A stretch of 64,000 nt of DNA from Phoenix dactylifera (taxonomy: Eukaryota > Streptophyta > Magnoliopsida > Arecales > Arecaceae): the NCBI RefSeq assembly GCF_009389715.1, contig NW_024068011.1, positions 186,001-250,000 on the forward strand, written 5' to 3'. The translations under genes and the position numbers were made by a program. The notes under the pieces were generated by a model. The model made no database searches, was not told where the DNA came from, and saw nothing but the letters and a program-made list of their open reading frames with translations. Below, piece after piece: positions 23,049 through 36,340 of the stretch (positions are counted from its first letter, which is position 1; every line of letters starts with the position of its first letter).

Positions 23049-26000
23049 ATGCGTCCTAGCTTCTGCCAGAGCTGCCTCGCCTTTTTCCTGAAGTTTCTGA
23101 ATTACCTCCAGACCTTCGTCGGCGTCTCGCTCATTCTCTATTCGGTGTGGATGCTGAAGCACTGGCACCGACACGGTCACGGCGGCAGCGGCTTTAGTTT
23201 CGATTTTGACAAGCTTCCAGTTCCTTGGTATCCTTCCTCCCACTCCCATTTTTGGCAAAATTTCATGCTTCATTGGAACCAGCGGAACTTAAATCTTGGT
23301 TCCAAATTGTTTCTTTTTTTAATGTTATATGATAGACTTTTTGTGATTGATTCTTCTGATGAAGTGGTTTGATATAACTGGTACAGGTTGGTGTGCTCGT
23401 TGATGGGCATCGGGTTCTTGGTGTGTTTAATTGCTTTCACAGGGCATGTTGCTGCCGAGGCCATTAGTGGCTGTTGCCTCTGTTTCGTATCCTACTTATG
23501 AGTCTATCTCTCTCTCCACTTATTTTGCATCAAAACATTTTAGTATCATTCACTGTGCAGAACAATTCTGTGAGCAATTTTTCATCATGTAGCCGACTAG
23601 AGATTGGTAAGTGGTGACAGATGCTACTTAGGGCTTGACTTAAAGAAAAAGTTTTGTTATATAAGCAATGTGTTCTTTGTAATACTAAATCTTGGTGATC
23701 TTGAAATGCCAGTATGTGATGTTCATAGCCTAATTCTTAGGCCCTGTTTGGGGGAGCTTTTGGAGGGCCAGAAAGCACTTTCTGGCCCTCCAAAAGTACT
23801 TTTAGATGAAAAACTGTGTTTGGTAAATTTTTCAAAAAGCTGTTTCAGCTTTTGCGGGAAGCTGAAAACAGCTTTTGGGAGGAAGCTCCAATTTGGAGCT
23901 TTTGGGAGGAAGCTGTTTCAGCTTTTTCGGAAAGCTGTATTTTTGACAAAAATGCCCATATTAAAATAACATAATTACATAGTTTGTCCCTTTATAAACC
24001 TAAAAATCTGTTGGAGCCAAGAACCCTAGCCGTCAGACTCCCTTCCGTAAGAAAAGATATTTTTCTTTTCAATTTTTGTATGCATCTCTTAAACCATATT
24101 TTAGAAGAAAAAAATTTTAATCATTTTCCATACCTTCCAAAATCAATCTATTGTTTTTTTTTTTTATCATCAACCTCGCGGCCCATGCTGAGGTCCTCCT
24201 CGAGCGTGGACCACGAAGAAGAGCCCCTGGACCGCGGAAAATTATTTTATGGGAAATTATTTTATACTAATAATTATAATATTTTATACCTTTATTTTTG
24301 TATTATACTATAAATATAATATCATATTATATTATATCATAATACATTAATATGTTATGTTAAATAATTTAATATTATGTTATATTATGAAAAATTAATT
24401 TATACTAATAATTATAATATTTTATACCTTTATTTTTGTATTATACTATAAATATAATATCATATTATATTATATCATAATACATTAATATGTTATTTTA
24501 AATAATTGAATATTATGTTATATTATGAAAAATTAATTTATAATAATAATTATAATATTTTATACCTTTATTATTGTATTATACTATAAATATTGTATTA
24601 TATTACATTACAGTATAATACATTAATATGTTATTTTAAATAATTTAATATTATGTTATATTATGAGAAATTAATTTATATTAATAATTATAATATTTTA
24701 TACTTTTATTATTGTATTATACTATAAATATAATATATATTACATTATATCATAATACATTAATATGTTATGTTAAATAATTTAATATTATGTTATATTA
24801 CCAAATATTAATTTACTCTAATAATTATATTACTATTATGCTATATTAACATAATATTATTTTATATTACAATAATATTATACTATATCGTATATTTATG
24901 TATTAATTTATGTTATGTTTTATTATGTTCTGTTGTATAATACTATGCAATGTCCTTTATGGTAATTTTGTCATACAAAAATACTTTCTCAGTTTGTTTA
25001 CCAAACACAAAACAAAGTACCACAGCACTTTACGAATGTAGTTACCAAACAGCAAACAGCTTTTTATAACAGCTCTACTTCAGACAGCTCTACTTCCAAC
25101 AGCTCTACTGCCAACAGCTCCCCCAAACAGGGCCTTAGCAACTGGCCTATGTGGAGAAAAACAAAAATACTGAATTTACTATTTTGTTCCTTTTCTTGGT
25201 TTATTTGGTGTCGGCAGAATGTTCTTGCAAGTATGCTCTGACATTTTTATGCCATCTTTTCATCATCTACTTTGTTCTCTTAGTTTAGTTTAGGTACATC
25301 TTTGATCATCTATCCTCTTGTGAATCTCCAATTCATGCTATCTACATTTTTTTCACTTATATTCACGATTGTTCTGTAACAAAATTATGGTAACATGTAA
25401 GCTGTTTACTGAAGGACATGTCTGAACTAGCATATAGATTTAATTGTTCAAATACATTCTTTAATTTTGTCTAAAGTGGCTTGGTGCCGAACAAAAAAAC
25501 AGAGAAGGTATTCTGAATTACTTAAATATAAAAAAGAGCAAAAAATATCAATATAAGCCTTTGAAAATCTGCTGAAGTTAAGAAAAAAACATGCAACAAA
25601 AGAAAAAAATGCAAGGCAAGTTTGACTACAGAATTTTTAAAGAGAAACTGCATACTCACAAAATTAGATCATAAATGCAGATCCTTGCAATGCCTTGACA
25701 AGCTTTTAATTATTGGTGAAGGTGATGGTGAACAAAAAAAATGAAAAGAAGTTGCACCCTAATTATTACCATACTAAAATGTTTCAGTTGCTAATATAAA
25801 TAAAACCTCCTCCTTTAGTCCAAGCGCAAATATTTGAGGGCACGAGCATGATATCACTTGGCGCTATATATTTTAATCATCCTAATGAAATTCTAAGCAT
25901 TAACAATCTATCATCCAAGTTCATCGCTTTTCTGATAAATTGCAGCACACCTGGTTAAAATTATCTTGCTGACCATGCTTCTGACAGTTGACGTGTATGA

Positions 26001-29000
26001 AAAGCTACATGTTGATCATTACACTATAAGTCTTTCCTCTCATCATTGTTTTGTATAGCAGTTATCTTCATTAGTTTGTCCTTCTGGATCATTTTAAACA
26101 TTTTAACACCTTTCTTTTTATTTGTTCTACAGATCTCAATGTATGTTATTTTCTGTTTCTTTTCTTTCTTTTTTTCCGACACTCAGTTTGAGCTTTCATG
26201 GTTTACTTAACTGGGTCGATCACAGTATGCAGTTTTGACCACGATTTTAATTTTACTGGAAGCTGCTTTGGTGGGTGATCTCGTATTCAACAAACACTGG
26301 GAAGAGGTAAGTTGAAAGCAGTCAAAATTTGTATGACTTCTCTAGAGGACCATGTCTACTTGCATTGGTAAACATTTATGCTGCCTTATGTCATGCCTCG
26401 CAGGATCTTCCACATGATGCTACTGGAGAATTAAAAAGGCTTCGAGCCTTTGTTGAAGCCAATATAGGTATATGTAAGTGGGTGGCCGTAACTGTATTGG
26501 TGGTTCAGGTATCCAAATACGCTTGTCCTTATTTTAAAGTATAGAATAGTCATTATGTCTTGCTGAACTGACAATAAGCATAAATGGCTGCTCATCAAAT
26601 TGACACACAATGCTCCAAAGTATTAAGCATCTATTGGTTTTTTCTTGCTTTGTTTAAGATATAATAATTATCAACGTGCTATAAACTTCAGTAAAGCTTT
26701 TAGGAGTGCAAATTGAAAGCTCAGCAGACAAATGCAGAAGGAATACAAAGCAGCATCTGATTAATGCAATAGTGCAAGCATGAAGACAATCATTCCCACA
26801 TGGTTGGTAATAGTGCACATGAAGGAAATAGAAAATAGAAAAGAGGTGAAGACTATGCAAGCTACCAAAAAAAGACAAATAAATTGTTTATGCATGCCTC
26901 TAAAACAACTGTCAAACAATAAATTATAAAAAAAATTTCCTGAGTAAATCACAGTTGTAGTGTGATTAAATTGTAGATTGACTAAGCCATTTCATTTAGA
27001 GATATAAACAATGAAAATGATGCTTCTTGTAAATATTATTTGTTCTATGATCAATATTTTTGTTCATGCCTCTAAAACAACTGTCAAACAATAAATTATA
27101 AATGTATAAACTTTTCCTTAGTAAAATCACAGTTGTAGTGTGATTAAATTGTATATTGACTATTTCATTTAGAGATATAAACAATGAATATGCTGCTTCT
27201 TTTAAATATTATTTGTTCTATGATCAATATATTGTTCATTCGGGTAATAGAATATGCTTCTTTAACAGATGTCCTCGAGCACGCATTATTAGAAACATGA
27301 AACATGTTGAATTGCTAAGACTCTCAAGTTTTGCTTTAATAAGAGCACTGCAGAGAATAAGTATAGTTTATTAGAAGACTTTTGCTTTATTTTACATCTT
27401 CTATGCAGGCACTCTCACTTCTGTTAGCAGTGATTCTGCGAGGAATGGCCTCATCGAAAACTGTGGACTATGATAGTGATGAAGAATTCTTTAATGTAAG
27501 AAAGCCTCTGCTAAATCCACAAGGTGGTCCAACTTTTGCTTCAACCTCTTTTGACAATACAGTGATTTCCTCAGACACCTGGAACTCACGAATAAAGCAG
27601 AAGGTATTTTTCTTTCATTGTTTTGTTAGGATTTTTCATCTCAAAGTATATCTATGATGATCCCAAGTAAGATTTTCATATCTAGTGGACCTCAGCTGAG
27701 TACCCAAATAGGACTGATTGTTTCATTTTATTAAGTTGGAAATTTGGCAACGTTGTTCATGTAGAGATGATCATGAATGTTTTTTGCATATGCCCGGCTA
27801 CAGTGTGTGATGTCATGTATATATAGGGGCGAAATGCAGTTTGCATGGTAAGCTGGACAGGCTATCTTTACAGTCATAGAGTTGCATTTGGTGCATTAAA
27901 CCATACCACCATGAAATAATGTGTTCTATTTTAAGGTCCTTTTCAGAGACACTGAAGAGGGCACAGCCTCAGAATATCTAGATTTTAGGACTAGCAAATC
28001 CTCCATTTAGATGGACTTCAGCAACCCAATAATCTAGAATTGCAGGAAGAGAGCTCTCCTCTGATTTTGCCCGCTTCTAAGTTTTCAATATCCCTGCCTG
28101 ATTTTTTATCCTGTTTCACATGTATGGGTAGTTGGAATCCAAACACGCACACCAAGAGTGATTTACAGACCTCTGATTCTCCCGAGTTTCCTGACTCCTT
28201 TCTCCTCTCTTAGTTAAATCAAAGGCTGCATATTATGTATCCAAACACACACCAAGGGTGATTTACAGACCTCTGATTCTACCAAGTTTCCTGACTCCTT
28301 TCTCCTCTCTTAGTTAAATGAAGGGCTGCATATTATGTATTTAACCCCATGTACAGGATATCAATACAAATAGTGCAGTTAGGCACCCAATCAACCTCAT
28401 CCCACACAGTGCACTTGATCACAAATCCTCAAGGAAATTAGTATATTGCCCAAAGCAGCCTGCATTTCAATATAGCTTCATATTTCTGCTCTTCTAACTT
28501 AAAATTCATGTGCACCAGATATTGGTGTCAATCTCCCACATCATATCATTCCTTGGAGGAAAAGAGAGCAGCATTGTTGCTGGTTCAGATGGTTTAGATT
28601 TTGGTGCATCCATCAATATACTAATTGTACTAACAGTTTTCAAATGCGTACATGATTATATTAACAAAAAAAATCGTATTGTAATGGTGCATTAAGGGTT
28701 TTAGCATTCATCTCCAAAACTCCAGATTATTTAGAAGTGTACAATGCCAGTGCCCAGTACTATTCAGGCAAATGATTATTGTTGTTCATCATAATTTTGA
28801 AACCAGTCCTAGTTAAATAACTGCATCTTAGTGCATTTTTTGATTTAACTCAAAAGCATTATGTTTCAAGGGTGATATTTTCAAGCTTTAAATTTGGAGA
28901 CATAGTCTTGTTTGAATGGGGCAGTTTTGAGTCCATTTATGAGCCTCACACATTTCTTTCTTGATCTGCAAGATTTCCCATCATTGCTGACTGAACTGTA

Positions 29001-29558
29001 TAGTGATAGTTGCAAGGAAAAGCATCCATGTGTTTGTTTTTATCGAAATACTCGACTATCATAATGGATGTTAAGTTCAGTATATTAATGCAATTAATTA
29101 TAGTCCCTTTCCCAGCTTTCAACTCACTTTTGCAAATTAATGCAATTAATAAAAACAAAGTTCAGTGTTGAATCTACATTTCCAATCTCATCTGCTTTGG
29201 TGTTTCTCGTGATTAATTATGAAATAGTGCCATCGAGTTTCATACCATTTTTAGTAGGCTTTTTTGTGCAGTCTGATGATGGTTGAAACCTGAAACATGA
29301 GCATTCCACAGGTTTGTTGGAACTGGGATGATGTGCCTGTTCTCATAATTAATTCATGCCTATCGCCCTTGCACGCACTGTGCCACCCTATTCATTTGAG
29401 AGAGTGATATGCATTTGCTTTTATTTTCTGATGCTTTTTCTTTCTCCTCTTTTTTCTTTTCTTTTTCTTTTTTTTTCAAATTGCAGTATGTTCTTGGCCA
29501 AAGCCAGCTTTCAGACAATGCCATGGATCCAAAGACATCGGGTGATCTCCACATCTAG
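23049..29558 (+). CDS. TOM2A/TET18-like tetraspanin, six exons
   Basis: The exons are 23049-23227, 23387-23486, 26226-26306, 26404-26508, 27409-27603 and 29487-29558, all with GT-AG borders and a continuous frame, giving 243 residues. Four transmembrane helices are visible: about 12-36, 60-82, 90-113 and 141-165. The N-terminus [20 protein letters not shown] and a GCC at 88-90 fit the plant TOM2A/TET18-20 group, membrane scaffold proteins of the tonoplast and other membranes. Arabidopsis TOM2A is a host factor that tobamoviruses use for RNA replication; its normal role is poorly defined. A long polar C-terminal tail contains DYDSDEEFF and RKPLLNP. Intron 2 holds a Harbinger-like element and introns 4 and 5 hold tandem duplications. 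The last exon is short, so the true C-terminus is the least certain part. Confidence 0.87.
23740..25134. mobile_element. Tourist/PIF-Harbinger-like non-autonomous element, copy A
   Basis: The ends are inverted repeats starting GGCCCTGTTTGGGGGAGCT (right end as its reverse complement with small changes), flanked by TTA at 23737-23739 and 25135-25137. A 3-bp TTA duplication and GGCCNTGTTTGG-type ends are typical of PIF/Harbinger MITEs. Just inside the left end is a perfect 19-bp hairpin (23757-23775 with 23778-23796, 2-nt loop). The core is very AT-rich and contains tandem repeats. No transposase frame is present. It sits in intron 2 of the tetraspanin gene. A second, inverted copy lies at 45612-47309. 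Confidence 0.88.
24245..24800. repeat. Four tandem units of about 138 bp inside the Harbinger-like element
   Basis: The marker TATACTAATAATTATAATAT and its variants recur at about 24263, 24401, 24540 and 24677. Each unit is almost purely A/T. The related element at 45612-47309 carries only about two such units. Confidence 0.8.
26894..27238. repeat. Two-copy tandem duplication, about 172 bp, in tetraspanin intron 4
   Basis: ATGCCTCTAAAACAACTGTC occurs at 26894 and 27066, and the similarity continues through GTTGTAGTGTGATTAAATTG and TTATTTGTTCTATGATCAAT. The copies differ by small indels. Confidence 0.85.
28139..28340. repeat. Two-copy tandem duplication, about 102 bp, in tetraspanin intron 5
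   Basis: The block from CCAAACAC through TTTACAGACCTCTGATTCT to CTGCATATTATGTAT occurs twice in direct succession with few differences. Confidence 0.85.
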
Positions 29559-30132
29559 TGGTAGCTATGAGGACCAAAGTCTATTCATTGTATTCTTCTG
29601 TAAGTAGGTAGAAACTGTGTGATGGTTTGCTAGTATTCTTCTGTATAGTTGTGGAGACTGGCTTGTATAAATCTGTTGCTGCTTCTATTATCCTTTTCTG
29701 GAACATACGGTTGGAATCATTTGAACTTTCTAAGAATGATTCAGTAATTCAGAACTATGTGATTAGTTTGTTTTGATTGTTGGATTCCTTCTTTTTTTTT
29801 TTTCCTGCCTTGGTTGTGGTAGTAATAGATGCATTTCTATGAGACCAGCATCTAAATGCATGGGACCATTAAAATTCCAATAATGGGACCATTAGTAAAG
29901 ATTCCTTGCCTCTGCCATTGAACCAAAGAATCAAATGAAACCCATGAACAATCAATACCCCATGCCTTTGGGCATAAAACTTAGGCATAGCTTGGGCCCT
30001 GGCCATGGAACGATCAATTAATTATCTCAAAGGGGTGCATGAGGGACACAGAAAGCAGGGCCCTCAAATAATTTTTGATTTATAGGTTTCTAGGGCATGT
30101 ATATAATACAATGTTTAATATGAGGATACAAG
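29559..30132. other. Tetraspanin 3' region and non-coding sequence
   Basis: The 3' untranslated region probably covers the first 200-250 bases. I see no other gene or repeat before the small LTR element. Confidence 0.4.
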
Positions 30133-30672
30133 TGTGAGACCCAATAGTCCCACATCGGAAAAACTCGTTTCAGAACCTGGGCATATAAAGCGGGTGTCTC
30201 CAAATCCTGCAGACGCGTTTTGGATGGAAAATAAAACCGGAGAGGGGTCTGAACGGTGCGTGCGGCGCGCGTGCAGGCCCTGGAACCGAACAATAGCTGG
30301 TATGGAAGCTCGCGGCCCCCCTCATGTGGCCCCCACGTAGGCACTGGGTGCCGCACGTGCCCCGCAGAGGCGGGGGCGTGACATTTGGTATCAGAGCTGA
30401 GGACAGCTCTTGTCCGATGGTGGGAAGGATATGAGGCCCAATAGTCCCACATCGGAAAGACTCGTTTCAGAGCCTGGACATATGAGACGGGTGTCTTCAA
30501 ATCCTGCAGACGCATTTTGGGTGGAAAACAAAACCAATGAGGGGTCTAAGCGGTGCGTGTGGGGCGCGTGCGGACCCCAGAACCGGACAATATCTGGCAG
30601 GAGAGCTCCATGTTCTCTCCTCATGCGGCCCCCACGTGGGCACTGGGTGCCGCACGTCGCGGGGGCGTGACA
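30133..30672 (+). mobile_element. Miniature LTR retrotransposon (TRIM-like), LTR-PBS-LTR
   Basis: Two similar LTRs (30133-30383, TGTGAGACCC...GTGACA; and 30432-30672, TGAGGCCC...GTGACA) share AGTCCCACATCGG near the start and GCACTGGGTGCCGCACGT near the end. Two bases after the first LTR is TGGTATCAGAGC (30386-30397), the standard primer binding site complementary to initiator methionine tRNA. The internal region is only about 48 bp and ends in a purine-rich GGTGGGAAGG just before the second LTR. Flanks are ACAAG and ACAAC, a one-mismatch candidate for a 5-bp target duplication. It has no coding capacity and would need proteins from another element to move. Confidence 0.87.
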
Positions 30673-32236
30673 ACAACAAAGCCATGTTAATCAAGTTCTT
30701 GCATTATATGAGCAAAAAAAAAAGATAAAATAATGATCAAACTCTACATGGCACCTGATGGGTGAACAAAAAAAACCTTGAAATCGCACATTAATGCTGG
30801 ATTAACATTGAATTTAATTAACTAGTGATAGTGATAAAAATTGAATGGCTTAAAACGATGGGAATCCGGTAAGGGAGTGAGAGATTCCACAGAAGATCCA
30901 GATTATCAGTACTAGATGGGCAGTTCATCTGCTTAGATAAGATTCCATCTCATAAGGTTGTATACAGTATATATAATTATTATAATAACAATAACAAAAC
31001 AATGACAATGATAAAACTCTAGAGCATCTCACTCTTGACAATTGCAAAAACCAAGTAGGTGACAGAAGAAACAAAATCAGCAAATCAAGAAGCAAGCAAT
31101 ACCGACACCCCAATTGTGTATCAAATATAGGGGAACACAATTGGTGCATCTTACTTATAGTTTTATATAGTTGGTGCACTTTCAAGAATAAAACTCAATT
31201 GACTGGATGAAAGAAAAGACTGATCCCTTTTACGTTAGTACCCTTACCGACAGGCCAAATCACATATAGCTCATGCGATGGCCATTTGAGATTGCCAGGC
31301 GAATGCTGTAAAACACAAGCAAGAAACACACACACCTTTATCCAACACCAAACCGAACTAATAAACTAAGAAGACTACTCTGGTGCTAACCCCACAAAAA
31401 ATTATTTATCTCAGGGACTGACCCACACCAGAGTCAATTCAATAAGTCAGTAAACCAACTTCTACTCAAATGGATATAAAATGCACCATCCCTTGTACAA
31501 ACTATAGCTATATTTCAGAGGATGTCAAAGTGTTTCAGGTTCTTTCTTTCTGCAGCCTGTGAGTTTAATAAAGACAACCTCATAATCTCATTAACAAATG
31601 TTATCAGATCTAATAGGATAAATAAAACAGTAGGGAAAAAACTGCAGTTTAATGTTTCACACCTCAATAGACAATCTGGACTGTTGCAGTCCTCCAAGAA
31701 CGAAACCACATGGGCCTTTGTTTTACCGTGGCCAGGAGGAGATTTCTCAGAGCCTGTCATTAGGACCACCCCTACCGCCCACAGCTCAGAGCTTCGGGTT
31801 TAAATCCTTCTAAGACACTGATAAGATCACGGGTGATAAAGTTGGACATATCCTTCGACAAGAAGGCATTATTGACCACACCAAGCTTTAGAGAACATAA
31901 TGATGACTTCTACTGTACTTGTCAAAGCATAAATATCATTAGCATTAGATTGTAGAAATAGATTGTAGACGACTTAGTAAATAGTGTAATAAACACAAGA
32001 TTAGCATTGTAGAAACAAGAAATGGATGGAGGGGAAAGCATTACCATTTGCCAACGGCTGTATGAACAATCATCAAACATTAGAGAATAATAAAACATTA
32101 TCACTTGTGGGAATATAGATATTTAAACAATGTAATGGCCATCATTTCTACAGTGAAAACAAGGACAGTAATTAACAGAGGCCATAAGGAAAGAAAAACG
32201 TTAAAAGAGAAGCAATGAAACTAGCTAGGCACCTCA
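30673..32236. other. Non-coding interval
   Basis: No gene or clear repeat seen. The stretch just below 32237 is probably the 3' untranslated region of the TRM/DUF4378 gene on the minus strand. Confidence 0.4.
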
Positions 32237-35200
32237 TTACAAATATGTACCAGTAAAGTCTGGCAAAGCCTCTCTGACCAAATCCTCCAAAATCTCCCTA
32301 CCAATCTCTGTACTAATTCCATCTATTTCTGACTTCATTGATTCAGCCCATCCTCTTCCTTCTACCTCCCTCCTCAAAACTCCGTCCACCACAAGAATGC
32401 TGTTGTCCTCGCCTGTCACCAGCTTCCTCTCACCTGAAAACCAATTCCTAATGAGACCCCATACTTCGACGCCATATGGAGTATCAGGTGAAGTATCCTT
32501 CTGGGGATGATGGTAAGGACCCTTCCATGGGTATGCATTCAGTAAGGTGGCCTGACCAATTTCTAACAATGCTGCATTCACCCAGTCGAACAAGAGCCTC
32601 TGATTTGATCTCCTCTCCCTGGACTTAGCCTCTTCCTCTTTCTGATCCAAGAACTTGTCGAGCAATATAGGATTTAAGGGGCTGTCCACCGAATACCATC
32701 TAGAAAAAACCATGTCAGGCTTTTCACTATCTAGGCCAGCAGATGACAATAACTTCTGGACAAACATAACTAGTTCTTGTCCTTCAACATCTGCCTTGGA
32801 CAAAGCCCTATACAGTTTTGAGGGATTTGGTGATGATGTTTCCTGGTGGACGTCATCCCATGATAATGAACGGGTGACCGACTCAATTGCTGGAGACCTA
32901 GACACTGCTTTTGAAGGAAGATGATACAGGAAAACATTAGCATTCGGAAAGAAAAGATTTGCAGAGCAAGATAAGACTGAAACTTACGTTGTTGTCCAGC
33001 ATTGGCACTATCAGATGTCTGGAGCACATCATCATTGGCATCATCTTCAAAAGGAGCATCTAGAACTGAAGTGGGGCTGGGCTGATCAGGCTTAGTATCT
33101 GAATTTTTGGAGAACCGGAACTTGTCCTGGTTCTCACTCAAATTACCAAAAGTCCTTGGTTCGTCATGAGAAATAGTAGCCTGTCAGGAACGAAAATGTT
33201 TTTTGTAAGCAACAAGTTGGAGGGAAAAATCAGTGCAATGTGAGATCAAGTTTAGCATGCATTGATTATCTATAGAGCAGCATATTTTTAAATGCAATAG
33301 TCAAAGTGAAAGAAAAAGGAGAGGCGGAGAAAAGAAGAAGATATTCCTTTCATTTTATTTACGATTATTAACAAGAAGAAATCAAAACACAACAGTTCAA
33401 AGACCCCACAATAAGGAACAAAAAATCATGCAGCATAGCTACAAGGAAAAGACTAGCATCAACCACCTTAAAAATAAAATTACTATTTTGCATAGCAATA
33501 TATAATTCATTAGAAGTAAGAATGCACATTATCCACCTTAACGAAGATAAAGTAGAAAAGATATAAACTACACATAACGAACCTTAAAAGAGAAAGAGCC
33601 TTGTTTGGATCCATTGCTGGCCGGCGTTGCTGAGGCAGAACAGGCAGATTTTTCATCTAAATTTACCGGTGGACATTCCATGAGTGATCTATTATGAACT
33701 GATTTTGATAAATCATCATTTTTATCAATGATTGTCTCAGCATCACCAGTCTGGAATATATCATCAGAGCCCACCGAGGGGGAAGGAACAGGTTTCTCTC
33801 TGCTTGCTTTCTTACTCTTAGAGAAGAAAAAACTTGAAAATTTTGCCCTGAAAGACGATTTCCCATTCTTAGGCTTTGCAACCATAGGTTTATGAATCTC
33901 AGAGTCAGAAGCTTTGACACTCAACCGGATGCTTTCATAAACTGAAGATGAGACTGGGACAGATTTTGACCTTGATAAAGTCTGGGGGGAGCACTGCCCA
34001 TCTGCAACTTTTGTCCTACCAATGGATAAGCAGGCTGCCTGTGCCCTCAATTCATCTTCTCCTCCACATGACCTGCTATTCGTAACTGTAAGCCCTCCAT
34101 CACCACCTTCTTCTTTCTTCACCCCAGGAATGGCAAGGATCTCACCCAAAGTGCTCAAGCTCCCAGACATTTGTATTTGTTCTTGACCTGTTTCATTAGA
34201 TGCCACCAAAGCCAACCTCTCTGAAAGCCGTTTCTTTGCTTCCCTAATCACCGAAGACTCAGGTGAACAGGATGCCCCCCTAAAAGATGAGGCCGAGTAA
34301 GGACTGCTAAATCTGTTAATGTAATCCCATGAATATCGTGAAGTTGGAGTCAGAGTCTCGGAGTCACTAATGCTACCACACTCATCTTCCATGTACTCAT
34401 TTTCTGATTTATAGAATGAGCTCTCGTCTCCAACATATCCATTTGAGGGAACTGAAGATAAGAAAGATTCATCCCTCCGGTGGCAACTCAGACTCTCTTG
34501 CATCTGCCAAGTGATCTCCTTGGCTACTTCTCTTGGACCTATGGCTTCATTATCCCCAAAACTTTCATAAACATCATTCTTTTGGAGCAGTTCAGTAGAA
34601 GTGATAAGGGGGTTTGCCTTCATCTTCTTGTCACGGGGCTTTCCAGGGCTAGGCTTCAAGACCACTATCCTTGTCGGCTGAGATAAGCTTTCGGTCTTTG
34701 AATTGGTGAAGCTATTGCTCGAATAAGGCTTGACTGTCTCCCATCTACCTTTGTGAACTGTTGGATATTGCTGTCTGTTCAGCAGTTTTTCACCTTTTGT
34801 CTCGACTGTTTTTGATGGCTTTAATATAGTAATGCATTTTGTCTGTGGTGCTGGAGGAACCATATACAGCTCTCTTATTTTCTTTGAGAAGAGGGAATTC
34901 GGTTCTTCAAGAAATTTGATGAATAAATCTTTGTTTGAACTCAGAACCTCAAGGGCATCTCGAAACTCCTTGGACAGAAGAAGTTCTTCATCTATAGCTA
35001 GATGTTTAGCTTCCATGAATTTCTGATGAACAAGAGCAAATCGTTTCTCATTTTGGTCTTTGTTACATCTTCCATTCTGTTGATGTTGATCCTTGATGCG
35101 GCTGGTTCTTGATGGTTGTTGCCAGACTTCGTATACATCCTTATATTCCGTCTTTCCATGGGCACTCTCACGTGGCATTGGCTTGTTAAAATAGTCATCT

Positions 35201-36340
35201 TCCAGCCGCCGGCAACCCCGAAATGATTTTGTTGAGGTAGTATTTGAATAGCCATCTTGTGAGTTCCCTTTGTTTGCAACCAATACATGTTTCTGAACTG
35301 GCAGATCATCATCAAGACCCATTAATCTAGCAACGACACTAGGTGGCTTCCGCTTCATCTCTGTTTCTTTCGACATCTCCTGTGCCATTAGCATTTTCAC
35401 AGGTGTTCCACCTGGTCTCTTGCTTGAAGAACTCTTGCTCAAATTGCTAGCTATCTGCAATGCGGTCTAGATCAGAATAGAGAAAGAGCTTCACTAGATA
35501 GGGATTACGTTTCATCCAAAGTCACACTGTCAAGATTGCTTACTTGTTTGTCATCTACATAAACTCCAGTTGAATCCATGGCTTTCTTAACATCAGATTG
35601 GTTTCTGTGAACTGGAGAACCTGCTCAATGATTTATCCATATAAATAACAGCAGGAATAATTTTAAGAATCAATCATCAAGTTGGATTGGTGTTTAGAAC
35701 CCAGAGAAAGTAAATTTCATGTATAACAAAATAAAAAATGTGATCAACAAATACATAAGGCAAATATAATCTTTTCATGCAAACAATTTTTTGCAAAGAA
35801 ACTGTATTTGGTCCAGAAAGAATATACTGATTTATCACCGTACCTATGGAGATACATAATATCCTAATTCATGAAAAAATGGCAAATCAGATTTTAACTT
35901 GAAAAAAAATATATATTTACATAACAAAACTGTAAAATAGAAACAGCTTCTGAAAAGTCCATAAATCAGAAAGCAAAAGAAAAAAGCACTGGACTGACCA
36001 TCTACAGGCAGCAATTTTGTGTGTAACCTGAGTAGTTTGAGTATCAAGGGAAAAACAAGGAGCAATCATGGATGACAACAATTAAAAAACGTTCCAATAA
36101 AGATATTTAAATAACTTTCAGAAGACCACAGATTCAAACACAACACTTTACAGGAAAATAATGAGAAATTAACAGCATCAGGAAGATGAGTCTGAAGATA
36201 CCATCTCTATGAGCTTTATCAGTTAGCAGCTTAGCCCCAGCCATGCCAGCATTCAAGTCGAACATGTTAATCATCCTTCCCATACAACCCGGGAAGGGCT
36301 TCTGACGATCCTGCACCTTCTGCTTCTGAAACCCGCTCAT
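32237..36340 (-). CDS. TON1-recruiting-motif (TRM) / DUF4378 protein, five coding exons
   Basis: The exons run 36202-36340, 35544-35620, 33583-35454, 32988-33180 and 32237-32904. Their phases agree and give about 982 residues. The N-terminus MSGFQKQKVQDRQKPFPGCM and FDLNAG are typical of this family. VARLMGLDDDLP at about 113 is the DUF3741/TRM signature, and the last exon carries DUF4378 (about 805-975), with ELVMFVQKLL, LLFDWVN and WGLIRNWF. TRM proteins bind the TON1-TRM-PP2A complex on cortical microtubules and help set division planes and cell shape. The middle is long, low-complexity, Ser/Lys rich and probably disordered. The last intron ends AAGCAG, a tandem acceptor, so isoforms differing by one residue are possible. 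A 5' leader intron ends 8 bp before the start codon. Confidence 0.88.

Noticed and set aside
28510-28695. Extra tetraspanin exon in intron 5
   Set aside because: It does not continue the frame or the family sequence, and the 27603 to 29487 junction already gives a continuous product.
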